Part shown: piece by piece, positions 1 to 8,125 of the stretch | Position numbering within the stretch: the stretch's first letter is position 1 | Layout: each line of letters starts with the position of its first letter | NCBI RefSeq assembly: GCF_021190955.1 | Contig: NZ_JAIOAO010000003.1 | Coordinates: 1-64,000 of the forward strand | DNA from: Parachryseolinea silvisoli | GTDB lineage: Bacteria; Bacteroidota; Bacteroidia; Cytophagales; Cyclobacteriaceae | Length of the DNA stretch: 64,000 nucleotides | Direction of reading: 5' to 3' | The notes under the pieces: generated by a model | What the model was told of the DNA's origin: nothing | Databases searched by the model: none | What the model saw: only the letters and a program-made list of their open reading frames with translations | Translations under genes and position numbers: made by a program

Positions 1-65
1 TGGACGATGCCGATACGGAACTGGAACTTAGTTGTAAATCAATTTATTAACATCTTCGGAGAAAG

Positions 66-1163
66 ATGCAAAATATAGTCCCTTTACGCAGTTCGTTAGA
101 CGCTTACACACTTTACTGGGCACTGTCCTCCGCCTACCTGTCTGAAAAGATTGACGTGCTTTTTAACCTGGCCTATCTTGACGAGACCATCGAGGTGCGC
201 AACGCGTGGGGCAATTTCAAGATCAGCCGTGAGCTGCAGGTGAGGGTAGGCAAGATGTATCGCCGCTTCGGGTTGTACAACGAAAAGCTCGATCAGATCC
301 CCACCTTCACCGGTATCGAGCCGCCGGAGATTTTCGATGCGGACCACCTCTTCATTACACGCACTACCAACTTCATGCTCCACGGCAATCGTAATTTCGG
401 ATCGACCAATGTTCAATATTCCCTCACCACAGAGAATGGTGAAGGTGGCGCCGCGCAGGGCGTAGTACCCCTGGGTTGGGACCTACGGATGAAATCCGAC
501 AGGCATTCGCTGGTGTTCGGTACCTCCGGTTTCGCCAGCAGCATGAATGGTAATAATACCACATCGACCGTGGAGTTTAACGACGGCCCTGCTAAAGGTG
601 GTGTGCTGCCCTGGATGGACGGCGATCATTTTTTTCTCACGGGCCTCTTCGGTGAAAAACAGATCGGCAGAGTCAACCTGCAAGTAGAATACTGGATTGC
701 CAGGCACGATGCCCTTCGCAACCCTGACAATGTGCTGACACTGGTCCGCGAGGCCGGGATCAATCCGCAACAGCGTCAACGGTTCCTGGGCGCCAACAGT
801 AACAAACCCGACGACCAGCTTACCACCGCCGACGTGATCGTGCCCGTATCATACGACATCAAGACCTATTACATACGCCTCGCTTATAATATCGATACCC
901 GGCACGGCCAGTTTGTGCCCTATCTGTTTCTCGACTGGATGTCGCACCCCGAAGTAATCAACAATAAAGACTTTGGCGGCGACAAAGAATCCGGCCTGGC
1001 CGATGATGGTATCTTTACCAAAACCTCAGCAGGCATGGTATACCGGCCGATACCCACGGTGGCCATCAAGCTGGACGGGAGTATTCACAGCCAGAAGTTC
1101 AACGGCAAGACCGTACAATATCCAGAGATCAGGCTGGACCTATCGTGGGCATTTAAAAATTAA
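66..1163 (+). CDS. porin-like outer-membrane beta-barrel protein, 5' end missing or broken
   Basis: The 365 residues read as the C-terminal body of a Gram-negative porin (phosphate-selective porin O/P-like): amphipathic strands of alternating residues, the RVGKMYRRFGLYNE stretch (residues about 60-73) that matches the 'RxGKxxxPFG' hairpin of these porins, then IEPPEIFDADHLFITRTTN, and a C-terminal strand ending W-A-F-K-N as barrel proteins do. There is no signal peptide at the ATG at 66, and the same frame has a stop at 48-50, so the usual leader and first strands are absent or lie in another frame beyond the window edge. GGAG at 58-61 is close to the ATG. The gene is probably truncated, or frameshifted near its start. 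Family assignment is moderate; the substrate is unknown. Confidence 0.6.
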   Translation: MQNIVPLRSSLDAYTLYWALSSAYLSEKIDVLFNLAYLDETIEVRNAWGNFKISRELQVRVGKMYRRFGLYNEKLDQIPTFTGIEPPEIFDADHLFITRTTNFMLHGNRNFGSTNVQYSLTTENGEGGAAQGVVPLGWDLRMKSDRHSLVFGTSGFASSMNGNNTTSTVEFNDGPAKGGVLPWMDGDHFFLTGLFGEKQIGRVNLQVEYWIARHDALRNPDNVLTLVREAGINPQQRQRFLGANSNKPDDQLTTADVIVPVSYDIKTYYIRLAYNIDTRHGQFVPYLFLDWMSHPEVINNKDFGGDKESGLADDGIFTKTSAGMVYRPIPTVAIKLDGSIHSQKFNGKTVQYPEIRLDLSWAFKN

Positions 1164-1303
1164 ATTTCAGCATAGCATACTAACTTATCTCGGCATCAAG
1201 ACTTGTCAAAAGGGCAACCTCTTTGATTTTTGGTTTGCCAATAACCCTCTTGTATCGCGTTAAATCGCCAGCGTAAAATAGTGGAATTTTATTAATTTTC
1301 GCT

Positions 1304-1846
1304 ATGGTAAAAGACCGTGAACAAGTTACTGCTGAATGGGAGAGGTTCAGGCATTTTTTTAAACGCGAAGAAATGCCTGCCAAAACAGTTTTATTGAAGG
1401 AAGGTCAGATTTCTGAAAGAATGTTTTACATAGAAAAGGGATGTGTCAGGCTGTCTTTTAATAAGGACGGAAAGGATATAACTTTTCAGTTTTTCTTTGA
1501 AGGGGAGGGTGTTTCATCCGCGGAGAGTTTTCGCAACAATGAGCCTAGCTTATTTTCGATTGAAACGATTGAACCGTCCATACTCCACATCTTACATAAA
1601 AAGGATTGTGTGACCATGGTAGAAAGCTCGTCGCTCATCAAACAGGAATTGGAAGATCAGACCTTTCAGAAATTAATGTATTACCAGAAGCTATTTCTTT
1701 CAAGAATTAAAAATAGCCCGGAGGAGAGGTATAACGAGTTATTGCAGCAAAGCCCTCACATCCTGCAACGAGTGCCCCAACACTATATCGCGTCGTTTCT
1801 GGGGATCACATCTGTATCACTAAGCAGGATTCGAAACAGAAAATGA
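1304..1846 (+). CDS. Crp/Fnr-family transcriptional regulator
   Basis: A 180-residue protein with a cNMP-binding-like beta-roll (about residues 25-115: VLLKEGQISERMFYIEKG, then the GEGVSSAESF turn) and a short C-terminal helix-turn-helix (QHYIASFLGITSVSLSRIR, about 160-178). This is the compact Crp variant common in Bacteroidota, where the ligand is usually unknown and the phosphate-binding arginine is often lost; I see no clear RxA cassette here. Its stop overlaps an upstream in-frame ATG of the following epoxide hydrolase reading frame (ATGA at 1843), and the DNA-glycosylase-like gene follows 1 nt after that, so it probably regulates and is co-transcribed with both. It could also be an unlinked global regulator. 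Confidence 0.85.
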   Translation: MVKDREQVTAEWERFRHFFKREEMPAKTVLLKEGQISERMFYIEKGCVRLSFNKDGKDITFQFFFEGEGVSSAESFRNNEPSLFSIETIEPSILHILHKKDCVTMVESSSLIKQELEDQTFQKLMYYQKLFLSRIKNSPEERYNELLQQSPHILQRVPQHYIASFLGITSVSLSRIRNRK

Positions 1847-1920
1847 CATTTCTTAACAATTGTTATCGCTTTAGGGGCGTGTCTCAGGCCAACTTTGTCA
1901 TGAACAAAAACCAAAAAGCG

Positions 1921-3108
1921 ATGAAACAATTCAAAATCCAAATTCCTGCGCATGAGATCGACGACCTGAACCAAAGATTGTCAAAAACGCGCTGGCCCGG
2001 TGAAATGATTAACGAAGGATGGAAAAAAGGAGTGCCAGCAGATTATTTAAAAAAGCTGGTGGAGTATTGGCAGCACAGCTTCGACTGGAAAAAACAAGAA
2101 GCGTTATTAAATAAATATCCTCAGTTTATAACTGAAATCGATGGCCAGAACATTCACTTCCTTCACGTAAGGTCGAGTGATCCCAATGCAACTCCGCTCA
2201 TGTTAATTCACGGATGGCCAGGGTCCTTCGCAGATTTCGTCAACGTAATTGAGCCACTTGCTACCCCACCTTCGGGCAAAGAGAATGGGCTGAGCGCATT
2301 TCATTTGGTTATCCCTTCCATTCCGGGGTTTGGTTTTTCAACTCCGGTGAAAGAGAAGGGGTGGAACATGTTTCGAATTGCTGCGGCCTTTGCCTCGCTG
2401 ATGGAGCAGTTAGGATACACAAAATTTGCGGTACAGGGTGGTGACATGGGCGCGGGGATAGCCAGTATAATGTCGGCAGTAGCAGCCAATAAACTGATCG
2501 GAACACACGTGAACACCGATTTCTACTCCGTGGCAGGGCTGGGTATGTTTCCATCGGATACTTCATTTTTATCAGGTGAGGAAAAGTTGAGGCTGGAACG
2601 GATGAAAGAATATAAGAGGAACGGTACAGCGTATCTTGAAATACAATCGACACGACCACAAACCATTGCTTATTCCTTGTCGGATAGCCCGGCGGGCCAG
2701 CTGGCGTGGATGGTTGAAAAATATAAGGAATGGACCGATGAGGACAAAGAATTGCCGGAAGATGCCATGGGTATAGATCACATTTTGACGAATGTCTCTT
2801 TGTATTGGTTTAATACCACTGGCGCTTCGAGCGCAGAAGCGCTGTATGAAAACATGAGCATGGCTTTTAACTGGGGAAGTGACAGTGGCTCACAAGATTC
2901 CAGCCAATGGACGCCACCGAAGGTACCTGCTGCTATGACAGTGTTTGGAAAAAAAGCGGATAAATCTCTCTTTAAAAAACTGCTGTCTATTACCGGGGAG
3001 CCAGATCACTATATCTTTCATGAAAAGGGTGGTCATTTTCCAGCCATGGAGGTTCCTGAATTGTTCGTGAAAGACCTCCGAGAAGTTTTCGGCCAAAGCG
3101 GTTCGTAG
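1921..3108 (+). CDS. epoxide hydrolase (EHN-type alpha/beta hydrolase)
   Basis: It would hydrolyse epoxides to diols through a covalent aspartyl ester. The N-terminal EHN domain (residues about 2-110, with LSKTRWP and the W-x(4)-FDW segment) precedes an alpha/beta-hydrolase core. Visible catalytic elements are the oxyanion motif HGWPGS (H97), the nucleophile elbow GGDMG with Asp175, and the C-terminal HEKGGHFPAMEVPE segment carrying the catalytic His. About 395 residues is normal for the family. The reading frame is open back to an ATG at 1843 that overlaps the upstream regulator stop, but homologues begin near MKQFKIQIPA, so 1921 is chosen (1903 is possible). No signal peptide, so cytoplasmic. 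It is the middle gene of a regulator/hydrolase/HTH_42 operon. Confidence 0.88.
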   Translation: MKQFKIQIPAHEIDDLNQRLSKTRWPGEMINEGWKKGVPADYLKKLVEYWQHSFDWKKQEALLNKYPQFITEIDGQNIHFLHVRSSDPNATPLMLIHGWPGSFADFVNVIEPLATPPSGKENGLSAFHLVIPSIPGFGFSTPVKEKGWNMFRIAAAFASLMEQLGYTKFAVQGGDMGAGIASIMSAVAANKLIGTHVNTDFYSVAGLGMFPSDTSFLSGEEKLRLERMKEYKRNGTAYLEIQSTRPQTIAYSLSDSPAGQLAWMVEKYKEWTDEDKELPEDAMGIDHILTNVSLYWFNTTGASSAEALYENMSMAFNWGSDSGSQDSSQWTPPKVPAAMTVFGKKADKSLFKKLLSITGEPDHYIFHEKGGHFPAMEVPELFVKDLREVFGQSGS

Positions 3109-3109
3109 T

Positions 3110-4150
3110 ATGAAGGTTAAAGAATTGATAGAACGAAGGTTACTAAATCAAGGCTTAGCATCTGCGCAGTTTGAATCTTGCGCAGATGTTGTCTCTCATT
3201 TCGGTGCCATGCAATCCCAGGATTACGCTATGGCGAAATGGGCAGTGGGTATGCGAATGCGAAAGGCTTCTGACACGGATGTCGAAATGAGTGTCAATTC
3301 AGGCGAGATCATTCGCACGCACGTCCTTAGACCCACATGGCATTTTGTTAGTCGTAAAGATGTCCGCTGGATGATGGAGTTATCTGCACCGTATGTAAAG
3401 AAAGCAACACAATATTACGACAGGCAGGTAGGTCTTACAGACGAGGTTTTTAAAAAAATATGGAAGACGATCGAGGTTGAATTGCAACACGAAGACAATC
3501 TTTCAAAAGAGGATTTAATGGATCGGCTCGCGAAAAGGAAGATCGGCGTCGAAAATTTGATGGCTACGCAGATCTTGATCCGGGCCGAATTAGAAATGCG
3601 TGTGTGCAATGGAGTCAGAAAGAAAAATAAAATTACTTATTCTCTCTTCGAGAGGAGAGTTCCGCAGGCAGAGAAAATATCTAAAAAGGACTCGCTTGTA
3701 AAACTCGCGTCGGTCTATTTCAGTTCAAGGAGTCCGGCGACCGTAAAAGATTTTATGTGGTGGAGTGGCCTGAGCCTTTCAGATGCAAAATTCGGAATAT
3801 CCGGACTAGGTGACGACCTGCAGCGCGCCTCGCTCGATGGGTTGGATTATTGGTACTTTGAGAATACTCCTGATCAAAAAAAGAAAACTTCGGTGCTGCT
3901 TCCCGCGTTCGACGAATATATGGTTGGTTATTCTGAAGGCAGAGACATTGCCTTTCCTCCTGATATTGATAAATCCCTTTTGGGGAATGGAATATTTAAG
4001 CCAATAGCTTTGTTTGACAATGTAGTAGCTGGCACATGGAAAAAGATAGATCAGGAGCCCTTTGTCGAAATACAATTTCTGCATGACAGCAAAAAGTACA
4101 AGGGCGTAAAATCAAAACTCGAAGCGTTTAAGCTTTTTTTACGGAAGTAA
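3110..4150 (+). CDS. AlkZ/YcaQ-like (HTH_42) DNA glycosylase family protein
   Basis: A 346-residue winged-helix protein of the HTH_42 (PF06224) type. Key marks are GAMQSQDY with the Q35-S36-Q37 pair at the position of the catalytic QxQ motif of AlkZ-like enzymes (YcaQ has QxD), and HVLRPTWH (residues 71-78), which lies in the family's conserved segment. Members unhook interstrand crosslinks or remove bulky alkylpurines (AlkZ against azinomycin, YcaQ against nitrogen mustards); many uncharacterised members exist, so activity here is inference. The ATG follows the epoxide hydrolase stop by one base, implying one transcript and a shared theme of dealing with epoxides and DNA alkylation. Downstream lies a monocistronic permease. 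Confidence 0.8.
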   Translation: MKVKELIERRLLNQGLASAQFESCADVVSHFGAMQSQDYAMAKWAVGMRMRKASDTDVEMSVNSGEIIRTHVLRPTWHFVSRKDVRWMMELSAPYVKKATQYYDRQVGLTDEVFKKIWKTIEVELQHEDNLSKEDLMDRLAKRKIGVENLMATQILIRAELEMRVCNGVRKKNKITYSLFERRVPQAEKISKKDSLVKLASVYFSSRSPATVKDFMWWSGLSLSDAKFGISGLGDDLQRASLDGLDYWYFENTPDQKKKTSVLLPAFDEYMVGYSEGRDIAFPPDIDKSLLGNGIFKPIALFDNVVAGTWKKIDQEPFVEIQFLHDSKKYKGVKSKLEAFKLFLRK

Positions 4151-4310
4151 GAAAAACACATCTTTGAATCGTGTCTGGATGACTAGTCCGTTTCCGGTCA
4201 AAAGTATCCGGAATAGGTCAGTTAACTCCTACAGTACAGTAATAAATGTTCGCCTTTCGAGGAATTTGCCTGGCACACTATTGGCACAGGCGTCTTTAAC
4301 CAAAACTGTC

Positions 4311-6683
4311 ATGATCAAGAATTACCTTGTCCTCTTTGGGCGAAATATGCTACGGTATAAGACATTTTCGCTCGTCAACGTGTTCGGACTGACGTTAGGC
4401 ATCGCCTGCTTTTCCATTATCATTCTTTTCGCTGAGTTTGAATTCAGTTTTGATAAGTTCCATCATCGATCCGACAACATTTATCGTATTGTCAAGGATT
4501 TTGCCAATAATGAAGGATTAAAGATGCCTGACGCAACTACACCGCCGGCGCTTGGTGCTAAGCTGCGAACCGATGTTCCGGAAGTTGAGTCGATCACAAG
4601 ATTCCTTCCAAACCGTGGAAGACGCAATCTCTTTCAGTACGTTGACAAGCAGTTTTATGAACTTGAGCTGATGCGCGTCGATAGCGCGTTCTTTTCGGTA
4701 TTTGATTTTGAGCTCGTTAAAGGGAGCAAAGAAAGACCTTTCAATGGTGTTCATTCGATGGTGCTTACGGAGTCGATCGCTCGCAAGTATTTTGGTGATG
4801 AAGATCCGATCGGGAAGATTATTCGAACCAACATCGGTAGTCAAACCGACTTTGAGGTAACAGGCGTTTTGAAAGACGTTCCATTGAATTCGCATTTTAG
4901 CTTTCAGGTATTAATTCCATTTCAAAACTTTAGCAACGCAGATACCGATTGGAGCAGGCACATCTTTTACACCTATGTCAGACTCAAGCCCGGTAGCGAC
5001 CCGGTGGTTTTTGAATCGAAAGTAAAAGACATTGTCAGGCGTCAAGATCCGGACAACCTTGATATGTACTACATTCAACCCATCAACGATATTCATCTTA
5101 CTTCGCGATTGAAGGGTGAACTTGGACAGAATGGTGATCTGCAGTACGTACAAATCCTGTTACTCATCGGAATATTTGTGATCGTCATCGCTGGTATAAA
5201 CTACGTGAACCTCATTACGGCCCAGTCGCTGAAGCGCGCAAAGGAGATCGGCATCAGAAAGGTGAATGGGGCTTTTCGTGGGTCGCTTATTTTTCAGTTT
5301 CTTCTTGAATCGGTCGCCGTGGCAATCGTTTCGTCGCTGTTGGCTATTATCGTAGTTTCGTTGATATCGCCGTACCTCGCATCGACGCTAGGCGTTGATC
5401 TATCCGGCATGTTGTTCGACAGTAATTCCGTTCGATTCATATTGCCGGCAAGCGTATTCGGTATTGGGATACTGGCAGGTGTATATCCTGCGTTTTATTT
5501 GTCATCATTTCGGCCGCTGCGTGTATTCAGCGGCAAATTGACTTCATCCGGACCTGGGATTCGTTTACGGCAAGGTCTTGTCATTTTTCAGTTTGTCATA
5601 TCGAGTGGCTTGATCATAAGTTTTCTGGTCATTCGTCAGCAAGTAGAATTCATTCACAACAGAGATCTTGGTTTTGAACAGCAGAGAATAGTAACAGTGC
5701 CCAATGTAGTTGGTGTTGCCAATGCCGAAGTGATCGCGGAAGACCTCAGGAAGATTGCCAATGTCGAAAGCGTGGCCTGCGCCAGCGGCGGAATATTTGG
5801 ATTGGGCAATTCAGTCAATGGAATTGCTGATAAAAATGGCGACAACCACATAGCCCTGAATTTCCTGCGAGCGGATTATGATTTTATTCCTACCCTTGGC
5901 ATGAAGATGATCCAGGGGAGAAATTTCGATTCAGCTTTTCCTTCCGATTCGTCTGCGATTATCATCAATGAAACGGCTGTGCGTCAACTTGGCCTCAAAG
6001 AACCCGTGATCGGGCAGATGCTGCGTTGGGATGATGAATCGGGCACGATACGGGAGGTTCATATTGTCGGTGTTGCCAGGGACTTTCATTTCACATCGTT
6101 TCACGACCAGATCAAACCGTTTGGATTTATCTTGGAGGCAGATAATGGCAGTACTTTTTTTGTCAGGATAAATGTCGATGCTGGGGTTACTGGCCTTGCA
6201 GAAGTTGAGAAGGTCTGGAAGAAGCACAATCCTGATAAGCCTTTTGATTATGTTTTTCAAGACGAATACACGGGAAAACTACATGCAGCGGAAGAACGGT
6301 TTCAAAAACTCTTTACATCCTTTACCATTTTGGCCATTGTTGTTGCCTGTCTTGGACTGTTTGGCTTGGTTACTGCTTTGTCTGATTTGAAAACAAAGGA
6401 GATAGGAATACGCAAGGTACTGGGGGCCAGCGTTACCGGGATTATAGGACTGCTCAGCAAGCAGTTTATGAGTCTGGTGCTTATTGCTTTTATAATTGCA
6501 GCGCCACTGTCGGTTTTGATTATGCGGGGCTGGCTTGATGGATTTGCCTATCACGTGGAGCTTCAATGTCACGTGCTTCTGACTGCGGGAGCAATGATAT
6601 TTATTATAGCCATGGCGACAGTTTGTTTTCAAGCGTTGAAAGCAGCCATTGCCAATCCTGTCGACTCGTTACGCAACGAATGA
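4311..6683 (+). CDS. MacB/FtsX-type ABC transporter permease
   Basis: About 790 residues with two tandem MacB_PCD/FtsX modules. A transmembrane helix at about residues 20-42 is followed by a periplasmic domain, three helices near 285-420, a second N-terminal helix and periplasmic domain, and three final helices near 670-770. The cytoplasmic loops AKEIGIRKVNGA and TKEIGIRKVLGA, one per half, are the expected ATPase contacts. No ATP-binding gene is adjacent, which is usual for this Bacteroidota paralogue family. The frame is open from 4164, but homologues start MIKNYL, so 4311 is chosen; the 49 extra codons look non-coding. Such permeases power export or signalling (MacB-like mechanotransmission); the substrate cannot be told. 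Confidence 0.85.
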   Translation: MIKNYLVLFGRNMLRYKTFSLVNVFGLTLGIACFSIIILFAEFEFSFDKFHHRSDNIYRIVKDFANNEGLKMPDATTPPALGAKLRTDVPEVESITRFLPNRGRRNLFQYVDKQFYELELMRVDSAFFSVFDFELVKGSKERPFNGVHSMVLTESIARKYFGDEDPIGKIIRTNIGSQTDFEVTGVLKDVPLNSHFSFQVLIPFQNFSNADTDWSRHIFYTYVRLKPGSDPVVFESKVKDIVRRQDPDNLDMYYIQPINDIHLTSRLKGELGQNGDLQYVQILLLIGIFVIVIAGINYVNLITAQSLKRAKEIGIRKVNGAFRGSLIFQFLLESVAVAIVSSLLAIIVVSLISPYLASTLGVDLSGMLFDSNSVRFILPASVFGIGILAGVYPAFYLSSFRPLRVFSGKLTSSGPGIRLRQGLVIFQFVISSGLIISFLVIRQQVEFIHNRDLGFEQQRIVTVPNVVGVANAEVIAEDLRKIANVESVACASGGIFGLGNSVNGIADKNGDNHIALNFLRADYDFIPTLGMKMIQGRNFDSAFPSDSSAIIINETAVRQLGLKEPVIGQMLRWDDESGTIREVHIVGVARDFHFTSFHDQIKPFGFILEADNGSTFFVRINVDAGVTGLAEVEKVWKKHNPDKPFDYVFQDEYTGKLHAAEERFQKLFTSFTILAIVVACLGLFGLVTALSDLKTKEIGIRKVLGASVTGIIGLLSKQFMSLVLIAFIIAAPLSVLIMRGWLDGFAYHVELQCHVLLTAGAMIFIIAMATVCFQALKAAIANPVDSLRNE

Positions 6684-6807
6684 AATTCCGGTCATTTAAT
6701 TGAGTCGACGGGCAGAGTGTCCATCGGTAAGTTTTTTATAGTGCACAACGAACTGCCTGGATATTGCTAATGAAATCCTACTATTTTTGTCGGCCAGTGA
6801 GCACGTT

Positions 6808-7245
6808 TTACTTCGGTCTCCTTTTCCAGTCATGAAAGATATAATGCCCCCACCGCATATCCACATCGTATAATTCGTTGCATTTTTTACAACGTGCGAT
6901 CAGGCTGTACTTGTCATCACTTCTGGAGACAAATTCAATGTTATTAGCCTTCAATTCTTCATCAGGATCAAAACCATCGTATTTGCCAGTATACAGGTTG
7001 CATGTGCATTCATTCGAATCGCGGTGAAATTCCAGCGTTTTGATGGCATATTCCGGGAATCGTTGATTGGGAGCGAACATACCGCCCAGGTCGAGGCTGG
7101 CTGCTGCCCGCATCTGTTCAATGAACAGAAGCAATGGCTTAAGCGCATCCCTATTTTGACCAGCATAAATGATCTTACACGATGCGTCCCGGATCCTTTG
7201 AACATCTTTAGAAGTCATGTCATCAACAATCAACGTATAATCCAT
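6808..7245 (-). CDS. hypothetical protein with two Cys pairs
   Basis: A 145-residue soluble protein that I do not recognise. It starts MDYTLIVDDMTSKDVQRIRD, has a helical middle, and carries CTC (near residue 80) and CKKC (near 118) in its C-terminal half. The second pair lies in a short segment reading ARCKKCNELYDVDMRWGH, so a zinc-ribbon-like site is possible. No signal peptide or membrane segment. It stands alone, convergent with the permease gene and divergent from greB. Codon use looks ordinary, so it is probably a real gene, but no function is assigned. Confidence 0.6.
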   Translation of the reverse strand: MDYTLIVDDMTSKDVQRIRDASCKIIYAGQNRDALKPLLLFIEQMRAAASLDLGGMFAPNQRFPEYAIKTLEFHRDSNECTCNLYTGKYDGFDPDEELKANNIEFVSRSDDKYSLIARCKKCNELYDVDMRWGHYIFHDWKRRPK

Positions 7246-7355
7246 AGTCCAGGCTTAAATCTGAAGATCCCAAATTAAATAAATCTTTAAAATTAATGTT
7301 GGTAAATTACGGCCGGAAAGCCGGATGCATAGCCTTGCTTTGTGAATAAGTAACC

Positions 7356-7829
7356 ATGAAAACACCCTTAATTACCCCGGAAGGTTTAGAGAAGTTAAAG
7401 GCGGAGCTGGACCATTTGTGGCGCGTTGAACGGCCTGACACCACGCAAAAGGTAGCCTGGGCCGCGAGCCTTGGAGATCGCTCTGAAAATGCAGATTATC
7501 ACTACAATAAAAAGCGCCTGCGCGAAATTGACCGGCGCTTGCTCTATTTACGCAAGTGTATTGATGATTTGAAAGTCGTGAATTATTCACCCTTCCAGGA
7601 AGGCAAAGTGCTGTTTGGTGCCTGGGTAGAAATTGAGAATGACAGAGGCGATCAGAAACGCTTCCGTATCGTTGGGTATAATGAGATTTTTGATACCAAA
7701 GACTACATCTCCATAGACTCACCGATGGCACATGCACTGATGAAAAAGGAAGTGGGGGATGAAGCTGTGGTGAAGACAGATGCTGGTGAGTTTGTCTGGC
7801 GTGTTACCAAAATTGAGTATCATAAATAA
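7356..7829 (+). CDS. greB: transcript cleavage factor GreB
   Basis: GreB binds the secondary channel of RNA polymerase and stimulates cleavage of backtracked RNA. The 157 residues contain the N-terminal coiled-coil with the acidic tip loop SLGDRSENADYHYNKKR (D41 and E44 are the acidic pair that positions Mg2+), followed by the FKBP-like C-terminal domain (KVLFGAWVEIEND, FRIVGYNEIFD, ISIDSPMAHALMKKEVGDE). Length matches GreB, and the basic face typical of GreB rather than GreA is present in KKRLREIDRR. The gene is monocistronic. Upstream, a short GC-rich hairpin (around 7311-7323) and a TTGCTTTG-like element at 7335 might belong to its promoter region. Confidence 0.95.
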   Translation: MKTPLITPEGLEKLKAELDHLWRVERPDTTQKVAWAASLGDRSENADYHYNKKRLREIDRRLLYLRKCIDDLKVVNYSPFQEGKVLFGAWVEIENDRGDQKRFRIVGYNEIFDTKDYISIDSPMAHALMKKEVGDEAVVKTDAGEFVWRVTKIEYHK

Positions 7830-8074
7830 ACTATGAAAATTTGCACGGTGGTAGTCAGGCTTTTAACGAAGGTGAAAATTTGACTCGGTTGGCGATTGAG
7901 AACAGTATTTGTTGATTGATCAGCATAGTTCATGACAGTTAGCGCCAGCGAATCTTCTATTTTTCAAAGATTCATGGAAAATACGCCCACCAAACCCGAA
8001 CCCGCCGATGGCAGCATCAGTCCAGTGGAAAATTCCGGGAGGCCACAGTCCATGGTTTAATGCAATAACCTATA

Positions 8075-8106
8075 GATAGACAGGTCGTGTTCTTGATCTG
8101 TCTATC
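8075..8106. repeat. 9-bp inverted repeat in the leader of the 8126 gene
   Basis: GATAGACAG at 8075-8083 pairs perfectly with CTGTCTATC at 8098-8106 across a 14-nt loop, 20 bp before the chosen start codon. There is no T-run behind it, so an operator or leader hairpin is more likely than a terminator. The rest of the 7830-8125 interval holds only a doubtful 28-codon reading frame (7974-8060). Confidence 0.45.
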
Positions 8107-8125
8107 GTCTTTACTAAGCTTGTAT

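Noticed and set aside
7974-8060. 28-codon frame MENTPTKPEPADGSISPVEN...
   Set aside because: Too short and without context to support as a gene; noted in the leader region of the 8126 gene.
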